Part shown: piece by piece, positions 33,789 through 41,052 of the stretch
Layout: the number at the start of each line of letters is the position of its first letter
Numbering within the stretch: position 1 is the first letter of the stretch
Assembly: GCA_946187345.1 (NCBI GenBank)
Contig: CAMHQD010000001.1
Location: 1 to 64,000 of the forward strand
Direction: 5' to 3'
Length of the DNA: 64,000 nt
Source of the DNA: an uncultured Porphyromonadaceae bacterium
GTDB taxonomy: Bacteria > Bacteroidota > Bacteroidia > Bacteroidales > Muribaculaceae
Position numbers and translations under genes: made by a program
The notes under the pieces: generated by a model
The model's input: the letters and a program-made list of their open reading frames with translations, nothing else
Databases searched by the model: none
What the model was told of the DNA's origin: nothing

Positions 33789-36305
33789 CTACCGCCATAG
33801 GCAGGTAGCCACACTCTTTTGGCCGCAATACCAGGCCCGCGCCTTCACCAATTTCACTCCGGCGGGCACGGCCACAGGTGCGGTCCACTGCGGCGAGTTG
33901 ATATCAGGGTCGGAGCCATCGAGGGTGTAGGTAATCACAACGCCGGGATACGAAGCATTGGCCATTAACTTGCCGTCGACGATTTTCAGGCCCGGCTGCA
34001 GCAGGTGGAAGTCGTAGCCCATACGGCGCAGCAACGGCAGTTCACGGGTGCCAATCTTGAGGTTATACTGATGGCGCGCCTCAAGGTAGCGGTTGTCGTC
34101 ACCATAGTCCTCGCCCCACTCGGGCCGCGCGTTCCAGCCGCGTTCCACCAGCCCCAGTATCTTGGGCAGGCAGTAACGTTGCACCATACCAAAGTCACGC
34201 AGCGTCTCGCCCCAGAGTTGGCCCTGCACACCGATGATATTCTCCGGCCGCTCGAGCGCAGGCTGCCCGGCAGACGCTCCGGCCAAGTCGACGGGCGTGC
34301 CGTCGAAGTTGTGGCGAGCCGTGCGATAAATATTGAACGGCTGAGCCTCCCAAGCCTTGAACTCGTCGACGGCCCCGCCCCAGTGAAGACCGGGTTCGTC
34401 TTGATGCCACGTGTGGCCCATATCCATATAGAAGTTGGTGACATTCGACAGGATAACCGGATAGCCGTCATTGGCGATTTCGTAGGGCACGCGGCAACGC
34501 TTGCCCACAGTGCTCCACGTGTTCACGCCGGCAATACGGCCGCGCATCACGCTGCTCCACGCCTCGTCATGACCTTGCGCCACTTCCTGCCAACCGTTGA
34601 TTTTGATGCCGCGGGCCGTCATCAAATCGCTGATGCGACGCAGGTAGTACTCGTGCATCTGGTGGGCACTCTTGATGCCCTCGCGCGCCATGAGCGCCTG
34701 CACTGCCGGCGAGCGGTCCCACGCACCCTTAGCCACCTCGTCGCCACCAAGGTGAACCACGGTTAGTTTCAATCCGGCCTCTTTATACATTAACAACAGT
34801 TCATCTACCACCTTTGCCACAAAGTTATAGACGCCGTCCTGCGCCACGTTGAGCACATCATCGGTATAGGCCTGCGCGCTATAGTACTCGCTCGTGTCAT
34901 TGTCGTCCCACAAGCGGTAACGCTCAGCCTCGGCAGGGTCGCTATCCTTCAGACGCGCGTGGCGGGCCTTCATGGCCACGATGGCGGCGCGGGCATGGCC
35001 AGGCGTTTCAATCTCGGGAATGACGTTCACACCGCGCGTGTTGGCATACTTGAGCAACTCGATAAATTGGGCGCGAGTGAGATAGCCGTTGGCGCTCTGT
35101 GAGGGGTCGTCGGGATTGCCGTTACCATCGAAGATTTGCGCCAAGAAGCGACTTTCGTCGAGCGTGTGGCCGCGACGCGAGGCCACCTCAGTCAACTCCG
35201 GCAGGCCCGGGATTTCGAGGCGCCAAGCCTCGTCGTCGGTAAAGTGGAACTGGAAGGTATTAATCTTATAGTAAGCCAGAATATTGATGAAACGCTTGAT
35301 TTCGTCAAACGAGACAAAGTTGCGCGCGATGTCGAGCATAAAGCCCCGATAGCCCATGTCGGGCCAGTCGGTGACCGTGGCGTTCTGCAAGCGGCCGCCG
35401 TGACTGTGGTCGATGGCCGCCACAAGCGTCTTCACGCCGTTAATCAAACCGGCCTCGGCCGCGCCGGCAATCTCAATCTTGCTGTCATGCACCGTGAGCG
35501 TATATTTCTCGGGATTAGCACCCAGACTCTTGTCGATTTTGAGGCGGATAATTGTCTTCTGCCCACCGGCTGTGTAGATGTCACGTCGCTGCAACTCACT
35601 CTTGAGTAGAGCAGTGGCTTTCTTCATTCTGTGACGCGTAAAAATGTTGCCCGCCTTGACAGTCACCAAGCCACTGAGCGCGGTGTAGCCCGTGTCCATT
35701 GTCACCTGTTTGGGCGTGGGAAAGATGTCGTAGTCGTTGGCGGTGTAGCCATCGCCAACGCTATTGATTGTGGCGTTAAGGTCATAAGTGCGCTCCCCAT
35801 CAGGATAGTCATGCGGACGGTCAGCCCACTGTCCTTGCGTGTTGAGTGGCGCGAGTTCGATTTTGACGGGCAGCACACTGCCGCTCTTGTCCACCATGTG
35901 GCCTCCCATGGGCGAATAACTCACATTGATGAACGTGCCGCGCATGAGCAGGTCGACGCATAGCGTGTCGCCCGGCGCAAGGTCGCGGCAGTTCGCGTTT
36001 GGCCGCACGCGATAATAGGTGGTCGACACCTCGTCAATGTCCACCTTGCTGTTGGCCGGTAACTGCACGCGCCGCGAGAACTGGTTGAAGTAGAACGTCC
36101 AGTCGGCGGCACGCAACGTGTCGGCGCCAACGTTGGTGAGCGTCAGCCGCGAACTATACCAGCCCTTCACGGCATTGTTGCGCCCCATCTCCCACCGTGC
36201 CACGAGGGGCGATATTCTCCCCCCCGCCCCTCCTGAAGGAGGGGTGCCTGCTGTTGCTGTCAATGACATGGCCAGCATTGCCATCAGAATTTTGATTGTC
36301 TTCAT
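33789..36305 (-). CDS. Secreted beta-N-acetylhexosaminidase, GH20
   Basis: The enzyme releases terminal GlcNAc or GalNAc from glycans, such as host mucin. The 838-residue protein has a signal peptide, an N-terminal CHB_HEX-like domain (about 30-170), a GH20b domain (DIFPTPKQVTMDTGYTALSG), the catalytic barrel with LGGDEVAKGAW (Asp522-Glu523, substrate-assisted mechanism) and a C-terminal chitobiase-type domain (ITYTLDGSDPDINSPQW). The start at 36305 gives the signal MKTIKILMAMLAMSLTATAG. Residues TPPSGGAGGR right after it are encoded by a CCCCTCCT/AGGAGGGG palindrome (36227-36244), apparently an in-frame insertion. Confidence 0.92.
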   Translation of the reverse strand: MKTIKILMAMLAMSLTATAGTPPSGGAGGRISPLVARWEMGRNNAVKGWYSSRLTLTNVGADTLRAADWTFYFNQFSRRVQLPANSKVDIDEVSTTYYRVRPNANCRDLAPGDTLCVDLLMRGTFINVSYSPMGGHMVDKSGSVLPVKIELAPLNTQGQWADRPHDYPDGERTYDLNATINSVGDGYTANDYDIFPTPKQVTMDTGYTALSGLVTVKAGNIFTRHRMKKATALLKSELQRRDIYTAGGQKTIIRLKIDKSLGANPEKYTLTVHDSKIEIAGAAEAGLINGVKTLVAAIDHSHGGRLQNATVTDWPDMGYRGFMLDIARNFVSFDEIKRFINILAYYKINTFQFHFTDDEAWRLEIPGLPELTEVASRRGHTLDESRFLAQIFDGNGNPDDPSQSANGYLTRAQFIELLKYANTRGVNVIPEIETPGHARAAIVAMKARHARLKDSDPAEAERYRLWDDNDTSEYYSAQAYTDDVLNVAQDGVYNFVAKVVDELLLMYKEAGLKLTVVHLGGDEVAKGAWDRSPAVQALMAREGIKSAHQMHEYYLRRISDLMTARGIKINGWQEVAQGHDEAWSSVMRGRIAGVNTWSTVGKRCRVPYEIANDGYPVILSNVTNFYMDMGHTWHQDEPGLHWGGAVDEFKAWEAQPFNIYRTARHNFDGTPVDLAGASAGQPALERPENIIGVQGQLWGETLRDFGMVQRYCLPKILGLVERGWNARPEWGEDYGDDNRYLEARHQYNLKIGTRELPLLRRMGYDFHLLQPGLKIVDGKLMANASYPGVVITYTLDGSDPDINSPQWTAPVAVPAGVKLVKARAWYCGQKSVATCLWR
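36227..36244. repeat. CCTCC/GGAGG palindrome inside the GH20 gene
   Basis: CCCCTCCT-GA-AGGAGGGG, perfect 8-bp arms, in frame just downstream of the signal-peptide codons. Confidence 0.6.
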
Positions 36306-36329
36306 ATAATGTGTTCTATTATTACAACG

Positions 36330-36360
36330 CAAATATACTACTTTCCCGTGACGTGTCCAA
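36330..36360 (-). promoter_or_regulatory. Promoter of the GH20 gene
   Basis: On the minus strand TTG (36358-36360), 20-nt spacer, TATATTTG (36330-36337); leader about 20 nt. Confidence 0.65.
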
Positions 36361-36399
36361 AAAAATGTGAAAAAGCACACTTATTTGGTTTTTTTTGTG

Positions 36400-36407
36400 T
36401 AAATTTG
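36400..36407 (+). promoter_or_regulatory. -7 promoter element of the nitroreductase-like gene
   Basis: TAAATTTG, 34 nt before the start codon; the -33 region is only T-rich. Divergent from the GH20 promoter. Confidence 0.55.
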
Positions 36408-36441
36408 CGATACCAATTAAACATCACTACCAATAACGATA

Positions 36442-37041
36442 ATGAATAGCAAGAAATTCCTCGCCGCGGCACTTGTTGCCGCTTCGGCACTCTCTGCTGC
36501 CGCACAAGCGCTGCCGGCACCGCAAACCACAGGCGGACGCCCCTTGATGGATATGATGGCGCAACGCCAAAGTCAGCGCGATATCGACCCAAACAGCACC
36601 GTCAGCCGTCAAGACCTGAGCAACATCCTCTGGGCCGCATGGGGCATCACCCACGACGGCAAGCGCACCGTGGCCACCGCCATGAACCGCCAAGAACTCA
36701 TCCTATACGTCATCACGGCTACCGAAATCAGCCGCTTTAATCCAGAGACCAACACTCTCACCGTGGTGAACCGCGGCGACTTCCGCGACATCGCCGGCCG
36801 CCAGGATTTCGCCAAGACGGCTCCGCTCAACATCGCCCTCGTGGTCGACACCAACAAGCAGGCTCGCACCGAGTTCCAAGCCTATACCACCGGTGCCGCC
36901 TCGCAAAACATCTACCTATACTGCGCTCAGGCCGGTCTGAAGACCGTTGTGCGGGCCATGCTCAACGATGCAGAACTTTCCAAGGCGATGAAGTTACCCG
37001 ACAACGAACTGCTGCTCTATGTGCAGACCGTCGGCAAGTAA
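36442..37041 (+). CDS. Secreted nitroreductase-family (SagB-like) protein
   Basis: The 199-residue protein has a signal peptide (MNSKKFLAAALVAASALSAAAQ) and a nitroreductase/SagB-type fold: RPLMDMMAQRQSQRDID, LSNILWAAWGITHDGKRT, TTGAASQNIYLYCAQAGLKTVVRAML. Such proteins bind FMN; substrates of the exported versions in Bacteroidales are not known. The flavin-binding Arg-Ser of the usual RRSxR is here QRQSQRD. It is transcribed alone. Confidence 0.8.
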   Translation: MNSKKFLAAALVAASALSAAAQALPAPQTTGGRPLMDMMAQRQSQRDIDPNSTVSRQDLSNILWAAWGITHDGKRTVATAMNRQELILYVITATEISRFNPETNTLTVVNRGDFRDIAGRQDFAKTAPLNIALVVDTNKQARTEFQAYTTGAASQNIYLYCAQAGLKTVVRAMLNDAELSKAMKLPDNELLLYVQTVGK

Positions 37042-37155
37042 TAACCTAACCGCTCCCACAATTTTTTATATTTTAGAATGAATTTCCATAAATATCCATA
37101 TAATTTTCATACGACTATTATTATTGGATATTAATGGACATTATATGTAAACAGA

Positions 37156-37953
37156 ATGGCTCGTCGCCGACGCCTCAAGAAAGGCCCATTGGCATTAATT
37201 GTGATAACCGTTGTCGCTATCATCGCGATAGTGACACGTTGTGGCTGCAGTCAGTCGTCCCTTACCGCCAATGAGACGCAAGCAAGACCTGACGTGGTGC
37301 GTAACGCCGTGCCATCTGCTGTCCACTACACTCCCCCACCGGCCGGAGACGACGACCAGCACATCAACCCGGAGAGTGACAATGTGATTCGTTTCAAGAG
37401 TAGAATCATACCGGGGCGGTTGCGCGAGATCTTCAACGACACCAACGACTTGCAACTCACAGCCGCTCGCGCAGTGGGTTTCGAGCCCATCGGCGACTTG
37501 CACGGAGCCTACCACCTCAAGAGACCCATCGTGCCCATTTCCACGTGCCGCTACTATGCTCTCGACACTATGCAACGAATGTCAATGCCCTATCTTGTGC
37601 CGGAGGCCGCTCAACTGCTGGCTGAGATCGCCCGTGACTTCCAGGACACAGTGCGCGCCCGCGCCGGAGCGGACTACCGCCTGCGGGTCACCAGCATGAC
37701 GCGCACCGACAACAGCGTGGCGCGTTATCGCCGCCGCTACCGTGCCGCCACGGAGCAATCATGCCACCGCTATGGCACTACTTTCGACGTCAGTTGGGCA
37801 CGCTTCGACTGCCGCGACACGACGCGCGTGGTAAACCTTGAGGACCTCAAAAACACCCTTGCCGAAATCATTTACAACAAGCGGAATCAAGGCCGATGCT
37901 ACGCTATCTATGAGCACAAGAGCGGTTGCTTTCATGTAACCGTCAGACCATAA
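37156..37953 (+). CDS. DUF5715 family protein, M15-peptidase-like
   Basis: The 265-residue protein has an N-terminal basic segment and membrane anchor (LALIVITVVAIIAIVTRCGC) and a C-terminal domain with LRVTSMTRTDNSVARYRRRY and SCHRYGTTFDVSWARFD. The S-x-H-x-x-G-x-x-x-D spacing and a late His in GCFHV match the zinc site of M15 (VanY/D,D-carboxypeptidase-like) enzymes, so a peptidoglycan-directed role is plausible. I know the family only as DUF5715. It stands 62 nt upstream of the HAD gene. Confidence 0.7.
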   Translation: MARRRRLKKGPLALIVITVVAIIAIVTRCGCSQSSLTANETQARPDVVRNAVPSAVHYTPPPAGDDDQHINPESDNVIRFKSRIIPGRLREIFNDTNDLQLTAARAVGFEPIGDLHGAYHLKRPIVPISTCRYYALDTMQRMSMPYLVPEAAQLLAEIARDFQDTVRARAGADYRLRVTSMTRTDNSVARYRRRYRAATEQSCHRYGTTFDVSWARFDCRDTTRVVNLEDLKNTLAEIIYNKRNQGRCYAIYEHKSGCFHVTVRP

Positions 37954-38015
37954 AATTCTGAGAGGTCTAAGAATTCTAAGAAGTCTAAGAAAAACGAAAA
38001 ACTAAAAACGAAAAT

Positions 38016-38753
38016 ATGACTATTCAACAAGCGATTGAGGGTTACCTCAAGTACAGCGGCGCCAAAGGGCTCGACGTGAGCGTGGCGCTCATCGACATGG
38101 ATGGCGTGCTCTACGACACCATGAAGTATCATACCCAGGCATGGGTGAAACTGATGAAGAAGAACGGCATCCGGTGCACGCGCGAGGAGTTTTACGCCTA
38201 CGAGGGAATGACCGGAGCGGACATTATCAAAAAGAAATTCAAAGAGGGCGCGGGCAAGAACATCACCGATGATGAGGCCCATGCTCTCTACAAGGTGAAA
38301 GGCCGCTACTTCACCGAGTTGGGCGAGCCGGAGGTGATGGCCGGCGCCGTGCGTGTGCTGCAAGCGCTGCGCGAAGCGGCAGTGCGTAACGTCGTGGTGA
38401 CCGGCTCGGCGCAGCAGACGCTGCTCGACCGCCTCGACAACGACTTCGCCGGCCTGCTCGACACCGAGGCCCGCGTGACAGCCTTTGACGCTCCACGCGG
38501 CAAGCCCAGCCCGGAGCCTTACCTCAAAGCCATGACCAAGGCTGGAGCCAAACCCACGCAGTGCATTGTGATTGAGAACGCGCCTTTAGGCGTCCAGAGC
38601 GGTCACACCGCCGGCTGCTTCACCATTGGCGTCACCACCGGCCCGATTCCCGAGCGCGACCTCTACAAGGCCGGCGCCGACATCTGCTATCCCTCGATGG
38701 ACGCTCTGGCCGACGCGCTGCCCGACCTGCTGGCCGCAATGAAATGCAACTGA
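38016..38753 (+). CDS. HAD family hydrolase, beta-phosphoglucomutase-like
   Basis: A 245-residue HAD phosphatase: nucleophile motif ALIDMDGVLYDT, cap domain with the alpha-helical YEGMTGADIIKKKF segment, motif II VVVTGSAQQTLLDRL, and motifs III/IV GKPSPEPYLKAM and IVIENAPLGVQSG. The cap type fits beta-phosphoglucomutase or sugar-phosphate phosphatases; no substrate can be assigned. The upstream 60 nt carry TCTAAGAA phrase repeats. Confidence 0.8.
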   Translation: MTIQQAIEGYLKYSGAKGLDVSVALIDMDGVLYDTMKYHTQAWVKLMKKNGIRCTREEFYAYEGMTGADIIKKKFKEGAGKNITDDEAHALYKVKGRYFTELGEPEVMAGAVRVLQALREAAVRNVVVTGSAQQTLLDRLDNDFAGLLDTEARVTAFDAPRGKPSPEPYLKAMTKAGAKPTQCIVIENAPLGVQSGHTAGCFTIGVTTGPIPERDLYKAGADICYPSMDALADALPDLLAAMKCN

Positions 38754-38797
38754 TTTTCACATAGGCCTCACTGACATTCATTCAACTCTCTGCTCTA

Positions 38798-39388
38798 ATG
38801 AAAAAGATTCTTTCTATCATTGCGGTGACGCTTGCAGTCACGACATCGTGCACCGCCACTCCACCCATCGAGCCGCTGCGCGCCGACTTGGGCGAACTGA
38901 TGGACGCCGTCTCGTACCGCTACGTCACTATGGCCAATGAGGAGGCCGACGCCGATGCCGTCATGCGCCACTGTGACAGCATCTTCCTCGCCAAAGGCTT
39001 CACGCGCGGCCTCACCGGCGACGGCTACGGCGGTCCGTGCTCCATCATCGAAGGCTACTACCGCGGCGGTCACGTCGACACCACGGAGTACCGCTTTGTG
39101 CCCGACGTGCCGGCCCATGCCTGCGTCATCGAGATTGCGGCCTGCAACGACGGCGAGGACAGAGACTATGGCTACCCGGTCATGAGCGTACAGTATTTCG
39201 ACAGGGTTCACGTGGACGACTTGCTGCGGCAAATCAACGAGAAGGGGTTCAAACTCACGTCCGAAGACGTGGACGATGCCGGCTTTGTCGACACCTTCAG
39301 TCTCACCGACGCGGACACCGGTCTGCAATGGACAATCAGCCTGAGTTCCTACGACAGCAACTGGTTCAACATCAGCGTCGCGAGATAA
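38798..39388 (+). CDS. Putative lipoprotein of unknown function
   Basis: The 196-residue protein has a signal ending in a lipobox-like TTSC (MKKILSIIAVTLAVTTSC, Cys18) and an acidic mature part with FLAKGFTRGLTGDGYGGPCSI and ISLSSYDSNWFNISVAR. I do not recognise the family. It lies 44 nt after the HAD gene and 33 nt before aroB, so it may be in the same transcript, with no obvious link to either function. Confidence 0.6.
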   Translation: MKKILSIIAVTLAVTTSCTATPPIEPLRADLGELMDAVSYRYVTMANEEADADAVMRHCDSIFLAKGFTRGLTGDGYGGPCSIIEGYYRGGHVDTTEYRFVPDVPAHACVIEIAACNDGEDRDYGYPVMSVQYFDRVHVDDLLRQINEKGFKLTSEDVDDAGFVDTFSLTDADTGLQWTISLSSYDSNWFNISVAR

Positions 39389-39421
39389 TCAAAAGGTTGC
39401 GCTGACCTCTAAAACCGGACA

Positions 39422-40489
39422 ATGGTTTTTACCAACGAAGTCAACGCCGCCTTGAGCGGCTTCATCGGTGAAATGGCGCCGTCAGGCACGTTTGTCATCG
39501 CCGACACCAACACGGCGCGCCTCGTGCTGCCGCGGCTTGACGCACTCCGCGCCTTGCCGGCGGTGACCATCCCCGCCGGCGACGACCACAAGACGCTTGC
39601 CACGCTCGAGAGCGTGTGGCAGGCGATGCAGCGCGCCGGCGTGACGCGCCGATGGCTGGTGGTGAACGTGGGCGGCGGCATGGTCACCGACTTGGGCGGC
39701 ATGGCCGCGGCCACGTTCAAGCGCGGTGTGCCATGTGTCAATGTGCCCACCACGTTGCTCGGCGCGGTCGATGCCGCTGTGGGCGGCAAGACGGCTGTCA
39801 ACTTCGGCGGACTGAAAAACGAGATTGGTGTGTTTGCGATGCCGGCTGAGGTGATTATCAGCACCTGTTTCTTTGGCACACTGCCGGCTACCGAGTTGCG
39901 CAGCGGTTTCGCCGAGATGCTCAAGCACGCGTTGCTCGACTCGCCCGAGGCCACAGATGCCCTGCTGGACTATCCCATAGAGGAGGTTGACGCCACCCCC
40001 TCATTTAGAAGGGGGCAAGAGGAGGACTTGCTGCCGCTGCTCGAGCAGAGCGTGCGCCTCAAGCAGCGCATCGTCGATCAAGACCCCACAGAACATGGTC
40101 TGCGCCGTGTGCTCAACTTGGGTCATACGGTGGGCCACGCTCTTGAGAGCCATGCTCTGGCCTCCGGTCATCCCGTGCCTCACGGATATGCCGTCGCTTG
40201 GGGGCTTGTCGCCGAACTTGTAATTTCACATATCCGGCAGAATGGGCTTGACAGCGCGCTGCTACACCGCTTTGGAACCAGGGTGAGCCAACTCTACGGC
40301 GCGCCGCGTGTCACCTGCGACGATTACCCCACCCTGCTCAGCCTCATGCACCACGACAAGAAGAGCGAGGCCGGCGAAATAAATTGCACGCTGCTGGGCG
40401 CGCCCGGTTCTCCCCTGCCCGGCTGCCATGTGAGCGACGACGAAGTTTCCGCCGCCCTCGACATCACCCGCGACCTCCTCGGCGTGTAA
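39422..40489 (+). CDS. aroB: 3-Dehydroquinate synthase
   Basis: The NAD- and zinc-dependent enzyme makes 3-dehydroquinate from DAHP, the second step of the shikimate pathway. The 355-residue protein has VNVGGGMVTDLGGMAAATFKRG, PTTLLGAVDAAVGGKTAVN, KNEIGVF, GFAEMLKHALL and the zinc-site LNLGHTVGHALE with HGYAVAWG. The stretch DATPSFRRGQEED (about residues 192-204) replaces a shorter loop in relatives and is encoded by the palindrome at 39996-40015, an apparent in-frame insertion. Downstream, phrase repeats lead to the clpS promoter. Confidence 0.93.
   Translation: MVFTNEVNAALSGFIGEMAPSGTFVIADTNTARLVLPRLDALRALPAVTIPAGDDHKTLATLESVWQAMQRAGVTRRWLVVNVGGGMVTDLGGMAAATFKRGVPCVNVPTTLLGAVDAAVGGKTAVNFGGLKNEIGVFAMPAEVIISTCFFGTLPATELRSGFAEMLKHALLDSPEATDALLDYPIEEVDATPSFRRGQEEDLLPLLEQSVRLKQRIVDQDPTEHGLRRVLNLGHTVGHALESHALASGHPVPHGYAVAWGLVAELVISHIRQNGLDSALLHRFGTRVSQLYGAPRVTCDDYPTLLSLMHHDKKSEAGEINCTLLGAPGSPLPGCHVSDDEVSAALDITRDLLGV
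39996..40015. repeat. CCCCC/GGGGG palindrome inside aroB
   Basis: CCCCCTCATTTAGAAGGGGG, in frame in the coding sequence; the same class as the palindromes at 17532, 27723 and 36227. Confidence 0.6.
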
Positions 40490-40543
40490 ATAGGAGAAAT
40501 AGGAGAAATAGGAGAATTTGCGAAAATACTTCTTACTTCGTAC

Positions 40544-40573
40544 TTTGTACCTCGTACTTTTTTCGTAACTTTG
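40544..40573 (+). promoter_or_regulatory. Promoter of clpS
   Basis: TTTG (40544-40547), 18-nt spacer, TAACTTTG (40566-40573). The region upstream carries GGAGAAATA and TACTT phrase repeats. Confidence 0.6.
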
Positions 40574-40640
40574 TCGCCCATTTCGCAATTCACTAAAAAT
40601 GTGAATTATGAATTTTGCATTGTGAACTAAAAAAAGAAGA

Positions 40641-40961
40641 ATGGCGCAAGACAACCAACAGAGCCAGGGTACACCGGGCATCAAGCAACAAACGCGCACC
40701 ACCACCGACGTGCCGCGCCGTTACCGCGTGGTGATGCACAACGACGACGTGACAACGATGGACTTTGTGGTAGAAGTGCTTGAGACCGTCTTCCGCAAGA
40801 CCACGGCCGAGGCCACCACGCTAATGCTGCAAGTGCACACCAACGGTAGCGCCGTGGTGGGAACCTACTCCTACGACATCGCTCTCACCCGCGCGTCTAA
40901 AGCGACCATGATGGCGCGCGCCGAGGGTTTCCCGCTACGCATCACCGTCGAACCCGAGTGA
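40641..40961 (+). CDS. clpS: ATP-dependent Clp protease adaptor ClpS
   Basis: ClpS binds N-terminal Leu, Phe, Tyr or Trp of N-degron substrates and hands them to ClpA. The 106-residue protein has the fold's signature RYRVVMHNDDVTTMDFVVEVLETVF (split here for length: VVMHNDDVTTMDFV) and the C-terminal EGFPLRITVEPE. It is the first of a same-strand set clpS-clpA-aat that covers the whole N-degron branch. Confidence 0.95.
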   Translation: MAQDNQQSQGTPGIKQQTRTTTDVPRRYRVVMHNDDVTTMDFVVEVLETVFRKTTAEATTLMLQVHTNGSAVVGTYSYDIALTRASKATMMARAEGFPLRITVEPE

Positions 40962-41052
40962 CCCCTCCCGGCACCGCTTCCACCATCACACCAAAAACAC
41001 TTAGACCTCTTAGAATTCTTAGAACTCTCAGAACTCTTAGATTAACGACTAA

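Noticed and set aside
33682-33930. Short open frames over the REP-like hairpin
   Set aside because: They follow from the palindrome and the end of the GH20 gene on the other strand; no start signal or family match.
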